DNA of 36,947 nucleotides from contig JBNKFQ010000242.1 of the NCBI GenBank assembly GCA_050289385.1, forward strand, positions 1 to 36,947, given 5' to 3'. Source of the DNA: JBNKFQ01 sp050289385. GTDB lineage: Bacteria > Pseudomonadota > Gammaproteobacteria > Pseudomonadales > Porticoccaceae. The position numbers and the translations under genes were made by a program. The notes below the pieces were generated by a model, which was given only the letters and a program-made list of their open reading frames with translations, searched no databases and was not told the DNA's origin. Position 1 is the stretch's first letter, and each line of letters begins with the position of its first letter. Shown piece by piece: positions 7,999-16,066 of this stretch.

Positions 7999-8360
7999 TG
8001 GCCAAACAAAAAATGCAGCAAATTGTTTCCGAAAACCTTGCTTTTACCAGTGCCACAATTCAATTTGAGCCAGGTTACCCTCCCATGGAACCTTCGTCAG
8101 GAAACCTGAAATTGTTGGGCTTGTACGATGCAGTCAGTCGTGATCTCGGATTTGGCCCCGTAACCGCCGTTGATCCACGGCGAGCAGGCGCCGCAGATAT
8201 TTCCTTTGCGGCGGCTCATGTCGATATGGCGATAGATGGCCTGGGGCTGATGGGCACCGGTGGCCATACCGATAACGAAACCGCCGACTTGGCCACACTG
8301 CCACAACAAACCAAACGTGCGGCGGTATTGCTGTATCGCCTCAGCAACACAAAAAAATAA
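7999..8360 (+). pseudogene. C-terminal fragment of a second M20 peptidase gene
   Basis: About 118 codons closely match residues ~316-433 of the complete M20 peptidase at 2331-3644, with about 15 amino-acid differences by eye. The C-terminal zinc-site motif GTGGHTDNE is kept. Similarity begins at about 7999 (GGCCAAACAAAAAATG). The bases just before it belong to the GTCC-motif flank of the IS110 element. An ATG at 7998 is fortuitous: it lies inside what was the reading frame of the middle of the protein. The catalytic and dimerisation domains are missing, so no enzyme is expected. It is a diverged duplicate, not a displaced part of the intact gene, which is complete. Confidence 0.88.
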
Positions 8361-8374
8361 CTGTGAAATTTGCA

Positions 8375-8395
8375 GCCGCATGTTTGCCATGCGGC
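8375..8395. terminator. Hairpin between convergent gene ends
   Basis: GCCGCATG (8375-8382) and CATGCGGC (8388-8395) form a perfect 8-bp stem with a 5-base loop. It lies between the end of the M20 fragment and the end of the DUF1499 gene. No strong T-run is present on either strand, so termination is likely but not certain. Confidence 0.5.
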
Positions 8396-8402
8396 CAGTT
8401 CC

Positions 8403-8885
8403 TCAGTCTTCGGTCTGCTGACGAAGCCTGTTTTCCAGCTTTGTCCTGAACCTTTGTACTCTCTTGCGATTCACACCACCATCACTGTAACCAACCCGCG
8501 ACGCCGAACGCACCTGTAACCTGTGTGCAGCAGAATCCAGCCTTACCTCCAGATCGTCGACGAAACCAAACAATCTGGACGAAAAAGTGGCGGCTACATA
8601 ATGGTTGCTTTCGGCCTGAATATCGCCACCCATCTCTTGCAATACCTCAACCACCAGAGCCTGGACATCATCTTGTCCGGTTCTCGACAGGTTGATAGGG
8701 TCTATGTAATGGGAGACATCGCCCCGGTATTCACTACAGACACAATTCGGTTTATCCGCACATTGCGATAACTGCCCATCCTGCAAACCAACGGCCTTGC
8801 CTTGCCCGGATGATGCAGCCAGGAACCACAAGGCAAGCACAACCAGCAAGAAGATAAACGAAACCACAACCAGCATTGTTTTCAC
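8403..8885 (-). CDS. DUF1499 family protein, membrane-anchored
   Basis: This 160-residue protein has one N-terminal hydrophobic helix (about residues 4-24) followed by the DUF1499 signature CADKPNCVCS near 42-51. The rest of the domain follows, including AESNHYVAATFSSRLFGFVDDLEVRLD and RSASRVGYSDGGVNRKRVQ, where RSASRxGxxDxGxN(R)xR is characteristic. The function of DUF1499 is not known; the anchor and domain placement suggest it faces the periplasm. It is 29 bases downstream of the four-helix membrane protein on the same strand. Confidence 0.85.
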   Translation of the reverse strand: MKTMLVVVSFIFLLVVLALWFLAASSGQGKAVGLQDGQLSQCADKPNCVCSEYRGDVSHYIDPINLSRTGQDDVQALVVEVLQEMGGDIQAESNHYVAATFSSRLFGFVDDLEVRLDSAAHRLQVRSASRVGYSDGGVNRKRVQRFRTKLENRLRQQTED

Positions 8886-8914
8886 GGCAACTTTTTATGG
8901 ACTTGACGATCGGC

Positions 8915-9325
8915 TCACGGGGTATCACCTGCCCGGGAGGCCTGAGACACTTGTTTTTTGCTGGACTTGAGAAACATAACCTTCATCAAAACCAGGGCGA
9001 CAAAAACAATAACTGACGCCATGCCCAGAACCGGGCCAAGGGTTTTGTCGCCAACAAAACCGCCATACAGCAGGAACAGGCCAGCAAATAAAATCAGTGA
9101 TCCGGTTTGATGAAGATAATACTGAACCCTCGCCAAAGCAGATGTGTCCTCCGGCAACCATATTTTATGAAGAATGGCGTAAACAAATGACACCACAAAA
9201 CCGAGCAGCATAATGTGCGCGTGTGTTACCAGCTGGCCATGATTCTTGCTGGACGCCATGTAGATACCCAGAGCAAGCCCAACGATTGCATACCCCAAAC
9301 TGGTTAAAACAAATTTTCTGTCCAT
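8915..9325 (-). CDS. Four-helix inner-membrane protein, heme-copper oxidase subunit I-like fragment family
   Basis: This 136-residue protein has four predicted helices at about 7-24, 36-54, 73-90 and 95-115. The motif VTHAHIMLLGF (H35, H37) resembles the histidine-bearing helices of heme-copper oxidase subunit I, and further histidines lie at about 53 and 72. Small proteins of this kind occur in gammaproteobacteria, but I do not know a proven function. Heme or copper binding is only an inference from the histidine pattern. It lies between the RND pump and the DUF1499 gene, all on one strand. Confidence 0.55.
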   Translation of the reverse strand: MDRKFVLTSLGYAIVGLALGIYMASSKNHGQLVTHAHIMLLGFVVSFVYAILHKIWLPEDTSALARVQYYLHQTGSLILFAGLFLLYGGFVGDKTLGPVLGMASVIVFVALVLMKVMFLKSSKKQVSQASRAGDTP

Positions 9326-9387
9326 ATATGCCCCTTAAATTTATTGTTTATAACACGAAAAATGGCAAACCACTTTTAGCACTGTAC

Positions 9388-12300
9388 TCAAGCCCTGGGC
9401 TTCGCTGTGGTTGGAGAGGTGTTCTGTAACTCGCCACCGCGATAGATGTACTGTAGCACACTGGTGGTTAATGCTGGCAACAGTGTCAGAGTGACCACGG
9501 TTGCACCGATAATACCAAACATAACGATGGCCCCCACGCCACGATAAAGCTCCGTGCCAGCTCCGGGAATTAATACCAGTGGTGCCAATCCGAACAAAGT
9601 GGTAATCGTAGACATCGCAATCGGACGCAGGCGAGCATCCACCGCCTCTTTAACGGCATCCAGCACCACCATCCCCTGCTCATTAATATTGCTCACTGCC
9701 CGGTGCACAATCAAAATCGGATTGTTCACCACGGTCCCCATCAAAATCAAAAAGCCGAGCATGGAGATCATGTCAAACGGTTGAACTATCGCGCTAAACC
9801 CCAGAAAAGGCAGCAAACTCCCGGCACTGTTCAGTAACCACAAGCCAACAATTCCCCCGGCAATACCCAATGGAATCGACGCCATAATCAACAACGGGTA
9901 ACCCCAATGACTGAAAATTGCCACCAGCAACAGGTAAATAACCAACAGTGCCACTAGATAATTGCTGGCAAGGGCCTTGCGCGTAGAGTCAAGCTGATCG
10001 GCTGCGCCGGAAATACTTAAATTGACGTCACCCGGTATTTCACCGCGATCGCGCAGATAGCCCACCACATCGCGGCGCACCAGATCCACACCGGTTTCCA
10101 GGGCAACGCTGCGCGGTGGAATAATGTTCAAGGTAACAGTACGACTGCCATTTACTCGACGTACAGTGCTGGTATCCACCAGTTCCGTAATATTAGCCAG
10201 CGCACCCAATGGCAATACTGCGCCACTGGCAGTGTATATCGGTAACTGTGGCAAGGAATCCAGAGACGCGTTTTGACCGGCGTTGCTGTACAGATAAATA
10301 TCTATTTTGTCATCGGCGAGAAAAAATTCATCGACAAAACTGCCGTCCGTCAGCGCCGACACCGTAAAACCCAATTCGTCAGCGGTCATATCCAGCTCGG
10401 CTGCGCGTTGCCAGTCGGGGCGAATCTCCACCATCGGTTGAGCCAGTGTTAACGACGATGGATTGCTTTGAATACGCGGATTATCAAACACCTCCTCCGA
10501 GCGACGATACGCCGCCAGCGCCACATCGTATATCGCCGCCAGGGTGGGACCTGAGATGTCCAGGTTGATACTGCGCGTGCCGCCATCGTTACTGGTAATA
10601 ATGGAACCGCGCGCGGCAAAGGCGCGCATTCCCGGATACTCTCGATATTTGTCGGTCAGCGCATTCATCAGGGCTTCGATATCGCCGGCATCTGCCGGTT
10701 CGGCGATAATTCTCATCTGTTGTGATGACACGCGCATATTCAGGTAAGCCATAGCTGGCACCGGAATGTCACCGCGCCGAAACGCTGCCGGGTCGGCACC
10801 CACAAAAGGCAGAAAAAAAGCTTCGATTTCACTGGCAATTTTCTGCATGGCCGCAAGGTTATAACCCGGCGGTGCGTTCATTGATGCGAATACCTTGGGT
10901 TCTTCACCTTCTGGCAAATATTCTGCCGGCGGGGTCAGGCCAACAATAATGGCAACACTCAACAACGTAATGAGCACAATACAAGTCAGACGCCGCCGCC
11001 CTGTGGCAAGCAGCCAGTGTACGCCATTCAGGGTCCACTGACTGGCGCGTTGCCCCAGGTGACGAGCGCTGATCGCCCTGCCCAAACGCGTTGCGGATGC
11101 CGAACCGGCATCCAGACGAAGTCGTGCGGCGGCTGTTGGCAAAACGGTAATGGCCACTAACATTGATGCCAAAATGGCAGCAGAAATTGCAATGGCAATA
11201 TCGGAGTACAACTGCCCCGCTTCTTCATCAATAAAAGCCACTGGCAAAAATACCAGAACGGTAGTCATGGTAGAGGCAAATACAGCTGGCCAAACACTTT
11301 TTACTCCCTGTACTGCTGCCAGCCATCGATTTGCTCCGCGACGACGCTCCAGCTCGATACTTTCCAGCACTACAATGCTGTTATCCAGGGTCATACCAAT
11401 AGCAAAGGCGATGCCGGCCAGTGAAATAACATTGATTGTGCGCCCGGCCAGCAACAGACCAAGGAAAGCAACGATAATACAAATGGGAATACCCATTACA
11501 CCAATTGCTGTAGCACGCAGGGAACGCAAAAACAAAAACATGACAGCCACCGCAAGCAAGCTGCCGATAGCCAGATTGCGCCACACATTCTTTATCGACT
11601 CCTGGACGTAACGCACATCGTCGGAAATCAGCTCCATGCCCATGCCCGCCGGTTCGAGAACATCCCGGTTTATGGTCGTCAGCTCCTGCATCATTTCGCG
11701 TTTGATATCAATGACGTTGGAACCGGCCTCGCGACGCATGGAGATAAAAATATTGGGTGCGCCATTAAATGAGGTAATGTTGCGTTTTTCGAAGTGGTCG
11801 AGACGTACTGTGGCCACATCCTGGAGTTCGATCAATGCATCACCACGACGAGCAAGAATCAGTTTTTTGAGTTGCTCAATGCTGTCAAAACGGCCAATGG
11901 TGCGTACCATATATTGCCGCTTGCCATCTTCGATTTCGCCGCCGGAACGATCGCGGTTACGACTGCGAATCGCATTACGCACGTCCACCAGTGACAATTC
12001 GCGCTGCGCCAAACGCGTCGGATCGATCAAAATCTGTATTTGACGTTCGGCGCCACCGCGCACATTTACTTCGGACACGCCTGCGACCCGCGACATCCGC
12101 GGTTTGACATTGTCTTCGATAAAATCCAGCATCAAATCCATATCCAGGTGGCGCGGATTACCCGGCAGTGGCATGATGCTAAAAAACATAAACGAATTGC
12201 TGGAAAACGAATTAGCGAAAATACGTGGTTCGTCAACGCTCTCGGGATAAGATGGCACCTGGCTCAGAGCATTGTTTACCTTTATCAGCATCTCTGTGAT

Positions 12301-12594
12301 ATTTGTGCCAAAAGGAAATTCCAGCTCAATTTCAGCACGTCCGCTGTTGGCAGTTGCCATAATTCGCGACAAATTGGGTAAATTACGCAGGTACTCTTCC
12401 TGCTCAATTAAAATTTCCTTTTCTACATCCTGCGGCGTGGCCCCGGGCCAATTGGTGCGAATACTGATGACACGCACATCCAGATCAGGAATCATTTGCA
12501 CTGGAATACGAGTGCCCGCCAGAATACCGATAACACAAACGATCATCACAATGACCGTTGTCAGAATACCGCGTGTTATGATCTGTTCAAACAT
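9388..12594 (-). CDS. RND efflux transporter, inner-membrane pump subunit
   Basis: This 1068-residue protein has the two-fold RND layout: an N-terminal helix, a large periplasmic loop, helices 2-6 (from about residue 338), then a second loop and helices. The helix-4 signature AFAIGMTLDNSIVVLESIELERRRG is present. The first periplasmic loop includes DVEKEILIEQEEYLRNLPNL and the second ends near a helix at about 865. It would export drugs, lipophilic compounds or similar substrates using the proton gradient. Its adaptor is encoded upstream at 12698-13792. No outer-membrane channel gene is nearby, so a TolC-like partner from elsewhere is expected. The substrate cannot be read from sequence. Confidence 0.92.
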   Translation of the reverse strand: MFEQIITRGILTTVIVMIVCVIGILAGTRIPVQMIPDLDVRVISIRTNWPGATPQDVEKEILIEQEEYLRNLPNLSRIMATANSGRAEIELEFPFGTNITEMLIKVNNALSQVPSYPESVDEPRIFANSFSSNSFMFFSIMPLPGNPRHLDMDLMLDFIEDNVKPRMSRVAGVSEVNVRGGAERQIQILIDPTRLAQRELSLVDVRNAIRSRNRDRSGGEIEDGKRQYMVRTIGRFDSIEQLKKLILARRGDALIELQDVATVRLDHFEKRNITSFNGAPNIFISMRREAGSNVIDIKREMMQELTTINRDVLEPAGMGMELISDDVRYVQESIKNVWRNLAIGSLLAVAVMFLFLRSLRATAIGVMGIPICIIVAFLGLLLAGRTINVISLAGIAFAIGMTLDNSIVVLESIELERRRGANRWLAAVQGVKSVWPAVFASTMTTVLVFLPVAFIDEEAGQLYSDIAIAISAAILASMLVAITVLPTAAARLRLDAGSASATRLGRAISARHLGQRASQWTLNGVHWLLATGRRRLTCIVLITLLSVAIIVGLTPPAEYLPEGEEPKVFASMNAPPGYNLAAMQKIASEIEAFFLPFVGADPAAFRRGDIPVPAMAYLNMRVSSQQMRIIAEPADAGDIEALMNALTDKYREYPGMRAFAARGSIITSNDGGTRSINLDISGPTLAAIYDVALAAYRRSEEVFDNPRIQSNPSSLTLAQPMVEIRPDWQRAAELDMTADELGFTVSALTDGSFVDEFFLADDKIDIYLYSNAGQNASLDSLPQLPIYTASGAVLPLGALANITELVDTSTVRRVNGSRTVTLNIIPPRSVALETGVDLVRRDVVGYLRDRGEIPGDVNLSISGAADQLDSTRKALASNYLVALLVIYLLLVAIFSHWGYPLLIMASIPLGIAGGIVGLWLLNSAGSLLPFLGFSAIVQPFDMISMLGFLILMGTVVNNPILIVHRAVSNINEQGMVVLDAVKEAVDARLRPIAMSTITTLFGLAPLVLIPGAGTELYRGVGAIVMFGIIGATVVTLTLLPALTTSVLQYIYRGGELQNTSPTTAKPRA

Positions 12595-12641
12595 GATGAA
12601 TTATTGCCTGCCCGTCAGAAATGGCACCTCTAAAAACCCGC

Positions 12642-12680
12642 TATTTGTCACTTTCGCGAAAGCGGGAATCCATGCATACC
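12642..12680. repeat. REP-like palindrome between adaptor and pump genes
   Basis: The segment contains TTTCGCGAAAGCGGGAATCC followed by ATGCATACC. This resembles the common gammaproteobacterial repeat built on CCCGCGAAAGCGGGAATCC, with the left arm degraded. It lies in the 103-base gap between the adaptor stop codon and the pump start codon, where such repeats often tune expression of the downstream gene. Confidence 0.55.
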
Positions 12681-12697
12681 AGGGTCTGTCTGGAAAT

Positions 12698-13792
12698 TTA
12701 TTCACCAGAGGCGCCAACAATAATTCGCACACGCTGCCCCTTTTGTAATGCCTCGTTACCCTTTACAACAACGCGCACACCCGCTTGCAACCCCGATTTG
12801 ATTTCCACCAATCCATCAAAAGATTGCCCAACCTGCACCGGATTCTCCACCGCAACCGGAGCACCGTCACGATCTTCCACAGTCCATACCACGATACGTC
12901 CATCGGGATAACGCAAAATTGCATCCCGGGGCACAACCAGACTTTGATACCGGGCAGGAATTTGCAATGTGGCACGAGCTGACATACCCGGAAGCATACG
13001 AGCATTACTTTTTTCGCTGACAACTCTTAGCAAAAATGTACGGGTGCCCGGATCAGTGATCGGCACGATTGCCATTACCCGTCCACTAAAGTGTTTGCCG
13101 GGTATTGCATTAAGACTGAATTGCACCTGTGTATCCAGGCCCAACTCAGCGAGATAATCCTCGGTCACCGAAAAATCCAGTCGCAATTGATCGGTGGCCA
13201 CCAACTCAAAGACACCCTGGCCAACAGCAATCCACTCTCCCAATTCAGTCAATTTGCGACTGATCACGCCGGTAAAAGGCGCGCGAAGTTGATGGCGAGC
13301 CAGCAGAGCCTGACGGTAAGAAGCATCGGCCCGGGCCTGATCAAGGGCGGCGTTATCTTCGGCAACCTCAGACTCCAGGCCACGCACCACCGTTTTGGCA
13401 ACATTGCTTTGTGTAACGAGACGTTGCGCTTCACGCAAACGGCGCCGGGCATCCTCGAGCGCGCTTTGCGTCTGTGCAACTCGCGCGCGAGCACTTTGCA
13501 CTTGCAAACCAGCCAATTCCGGGTCCAGTTCCATGATAACCGCACCAGCCTCCACGCGATCACCTTCATCTGCATACAATTCCAGCACCTGACCACTGAT
13601 CGCCGGAGACAACCGCGCCACTTTTGGAGAAGTGACAGTGCCGGTAACCTGCACCTGTCGGTATACGGGTTGTTCTTGCACCGGTGCCACCGTAACCGGT
13701 ATGCCATCACCGGCATTGGCCGCCAAAGCCAACAGCATGGCAGACAAAAACAAATAAAGAGTACGCAAGGGAGCCTGCACGATGTGCTTCAT
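12698..13792 (-). CDS. RND efflux periplasmic adaptor (HlyD/MFP family)
   Basis: This 364-residue protein has a signal peptide (about residues 10-27, ending ALAANA). The family's domains follow in order: a beta-barrel/lipoyl start (VTGTVTSPKVARLSPAISGQVLELYADEGDRVEAGAVIMELD), an alpha-hairpin (about 95-165, LAGLQVQSARARVAQTQSALEDARRRL), the second lipoyl half (LRAPFTGVISRKLTELGEWI), then beta-barrel and membrane-proximal domains ending VRIIVGASGE. It would link the RND pump encoded just downstream to an outer-membrane channel. The ManC-type gene upstream ends 52 bases before it on the same strand. Confidence 0.9.
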   Translation of the reverse strand: MKHIVQAPLRTLYLFLSAMLLALAANAGDGIPVTVAPVQEQPVYRQVQVTGTVTSPKVARLSPAISGQVLELYADEGDRVEAGAVIMELDPELAGLQVQSARARVAQTQSALEDARRRLREAQRLVTQSNVAKTVVRGLESEVAEDNAALDQARADASYRQALLARHQLRAPFTGVISRKLTELGEWIAVGQGVFELVATDQLRLDFSVTEDYLAELGLDTQVQFSLNAIPGKHFSGRVMAIVPITDPGTRTFLLRVVSEKSNARMLPGMSARATLQIPARYQSLVVPRDAILRYPDGRIVVWTVEDRDGAPVAVENPVQVGQSFDGLVEIKSGLQAGVRVVVKGNEALQKGQRVRIIVGASGE

Positions 13793-13844
13793 CTATATTC
13801 CCGTTGTTATTCCGATTTTGTTACCGAATTCAGGGAACTCCTGA

Positions 13845-15335
13845 TTAATTACAGCCTGCTTTCGGGCGGTCACCGGGACTTTCTACTAAACCCGGTTCAT
13901 TGGCATCCCGAATTCGCCCATAAGCGTCGTCATACCGAATAATATCGTCTTCACCCAGATAAGAGCCGCTTTGCACTTCAATTAACTCCAACGGAGTATG
14001 ACCAGAATTTTCAAGGCGGTGCCTGGTATCAATGGGGATATAAGCTGACTGATTTTCCGACAATAAAAAGGTTTCATCACCGCGAACTACCTTGCCGGAT
14101 CCGCGCACGACAACCCAGTGTTCTGCCCGGTGCCTGTGTCGCTGCAACGATAGCGCACAACCTGGCTTTACCACAATATGTTTTACCTGAAAACGATCGC
14201 CCGATGCCAGGTGTTCATACCAGCCCCACGGCCGGTACACGCGGGAATGCTGTATGGTTTCCGGGCGCGAATCCGCTTGCAATTTTGCAACTATTGTTTT
14301 TACATCTTGCGCCCTGGATTTGTCCATCACCAGCACTGCGTCAGAAGTCTCCACAACCACTTGATTATCCAGTCCCAAAGCAGCAACCAGACGTGATTCG
14401 GATCTTATATAACAGTTGCTGACCGCCTCTGTAACAACATCGCCACAAATAATGTTCCCGGCTTCGTCTGGTTCACCTGCGTCCCATAAAGCCGGCCATT
14501 CTCCCAGATCACTCCATTTTGTTACCAACGGCACCACAACAGCATTATTGGTTTTTTCCATTACCGCGTAATCAACAGACTTTTTCATACACCCGGAAAA
14601 AATATCGACTGGAACACGTTTGAAATCCAGATCCGTTTCTGCGGCAGCATGAGCCGCTATACACTGTCGAAAAATATCGGTTTCAAACTCTTCAAGCGCG
14701 GCGAGATATGCCGATGCGCGAAACGCAAAAATACCGCAGTTCCAGTAATATTCTCCACTTTCTACATAACGTTGGGCTATTTCTGCCTGTGGTTTTTCTA
14801 CAAATTTTTCAACCTCGTAAACGCCACAGACTTTTTGACACAATTGCTGCCCGCGTTTTATATACCCGTAGCCAACATGTGGTTTTGTGGCAGGAACTCC
14901 CAACGCTACCAACTTGCCCTGACTGGCGTATTTTTGCGCGGTCTGAATAGCCACAGAAAACGGGTTCATATCGGCAATCAAGTGGTCAGACGGCAACACC
15001 AGCAAAACCGGATCGGCATCCGCTTGCAGAGCTTGCGCCTCCAGCGCGGCCAACGCAATCGCGGGCGCGGTATCGCGCGCGACGGGCTCAAGCAATATTG
15101 AACGGGGCGTTACATCAATCTGGCGCATCTGTTCGGCAATCAAAAAACGGTGGCGCTGATTGCACACGATCAGGGGGCTGTCGGGTACGTCACAATCGGG
15201 CAAACGCAAAACCGTTTGCTGCAACAGGGACAGGTTTTCATCCGCGAGCGCTATACATTGTTTGGGCCGATTTTCCCTTGATACGGGCCACAATCGGCTA
15301 CCAGCGCCCCCCGACAATATGACAGGTATCGGCAT
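13845..15335 (-). CDS. manC: Mannose-1-phosphate guanylyltransferase / mannose-6-phosphate isomerase
   Basis: This 496-residue bifunctional enzyme has the N-terminal nucleotidyltransferase signature ILSGGAGSRLWPVSRENRPKQ (about 6-26) and FVEKPQ near 182. A C-terminal type II phosphomannose isomerase cupin follows, with RPWGWYEHL, the metal-site motif SLQRHRHRAEHWVVVRG and a closing EVQSGSYLGEDDIIRYDD. It makes GDP-mannose for exopolysaccharide or LPS sugars and may interconvert mannose-6-P and fructose-6-P. A good Shine-Dalgarno (GGGAG) precedes the ATG at 15335. No other polysaccharide gene is visible in the window. The homologues are named manC, cpsB or algA by context. Confidence 0.92.
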   Translation of the reverse strand: MPIPVILSGGAGSRLWPVSRENRPKQCIALADENLSLLQQTVLRLPDCDVPDSPLIVCNQRHRFLIAEQMRQIDVTPRSILLEPVARDTAPAIALAALEAQALQADADPVLLVLPSDHLIADMNPFSVAIQTAQKYASQGKLVALGVPATKPHVGYGYIKRGQQLCQKVCGVYEVEKFVEKPQAEIAQRYVESGEYYWNCGIFAFRASAYLAALEEFETDIFRQCIAAHAAAETDLDFKRVPVDIFSGCMKKSVDYAVMEKTNNAVVVPLVTKWSDLGEWPALWDAGEPDEAGNIICGDVVTEAVSNCYIRSESRLVAALGLDNQVVVETSDAVLVMDKSRAQDVKTIVAKLQADSRPETIQHSRVYRPWGWYEHLASGDRFQVKHIVVKPGCALSLQRHRHRAEHWVVVRGSGKVVRGDETFLLSENQSAYIPIDTRHRLENSGHTPLELIEVQSGSYLGEDDIIRYDDAYGRIRDANEPGLVESPGDRPKAGCN

Positions 15336-15348
15336 AACCAGCTCCCGG

Positions 15349-15900
15349 TTACCGTATTTCTATCGACTCGATAACAACAGGTTCTGCCGGCGCGTGAAAT
15401 GCAATTTGCTTGCCGTCGTATTCTATGTACTTTTCCTCAACATCAACGTTGCCGATGGCGTCCACAACATCCAGCCCTTCCACCACCTGCCCGAATGCAG
15501 CGTATCTGCCATCGAGACGGGGCAGGTCGTTCAAACAGATAAAAAATTCGGTGCTGCCACTGTCAGGATCGGCATCGCGAGCCAACGAAATGGTGCCTTT
15601 CAGATGCTTGCCCTTGAATTCTCCGGGAATCGTCGGTTCATCGTTGCGATCTTTGCCATCACCGCCCTGAATCACAAAATCCTTGACCACCCGGTAAAAC
15701 GTTCTGCCGTTATACCAGCCCTTTTTGGCGTACTGTTTGAAATTGGCAACGGTTTTGGGTGCTACAGCATCGTCAAATTCCACAACGATAGAACCAAGGC
15801 TGGTTTTGATATAAGCACGTTCATCCGCCAGTACCTGGCCAGACCAGGCCACAGACAAGGCAAACGATGCTGTCATGATCAGTGTAACAATATTTTTCAT
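15349..15900 (-). CDS. Periplasmic peptidyl-prolyl cis-trans isomerase, cyclophilin type
   Basis: From the ATG at 15900 the protein has 183 residues. A GTG at 15912 is also in frame but abuts the AAGG sequence, so ATG is preferred. The signal peptide ends about SGQVLADE. The cyclophilin domain contains the catalytic FYRVVKDFVIQGGDG, GTISLARDADPDSGSTEFFICL and the LDGRYAAFGQVVEGLDVVD segment. It resembles PpiA and should assist folding of exported proteins. It ends 13 bases before the start of the ManC-type gene, so the two may be co-transcribed. Confidence 0.9.
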   Translation of the reverse strand: MKNIVTLIMTASFALSVAWSGQVLADERAYIKTSLGSIVVEFDDAVAPKTVANFKQYAKKGWYNGRTFYRVVKDFVIQGGDGKDRNDEPTIPGEFKGKHLKGTISLARDADPDSGSTEFFICLNDLPRLDGRYAAFGQVVEGLDVVDAIGNVDVEEKYIEYDGKQIAFHAPAEPVVIESIEIR

Positions 15901-16066
15901 TGTCTGTTTCACCCTTATAACTAAAAAATCGCACTATACCATTTGTATTATAGAAGGCGTCGCGATATTCCCTATCGACCATCGACAATCCCGCCGTTAA
16001 AATAGCCGCCGCACTTAGTCGCCGCATTCGGGGGCCAACAAACCCCGGACTCACGAAAGGAATACA
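15901..16066. promoter_or_regulatory. Divergent promoter region between cyclophilin gene and mfd
   Basis: This 166-base AT-rich gap separates divergent genes and must contain both promoters. On the minus strand a TATAAT-like hexamer (CTATAATAC) and a TATAGT lie in the half nearest the cyclophilin gene (15930-15955). No good -35 could be paired with them at 17 bases. On the plus strand GAAAGGA precedes the mfd ATG as a ribosome binding site. Confidence 0.4.
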
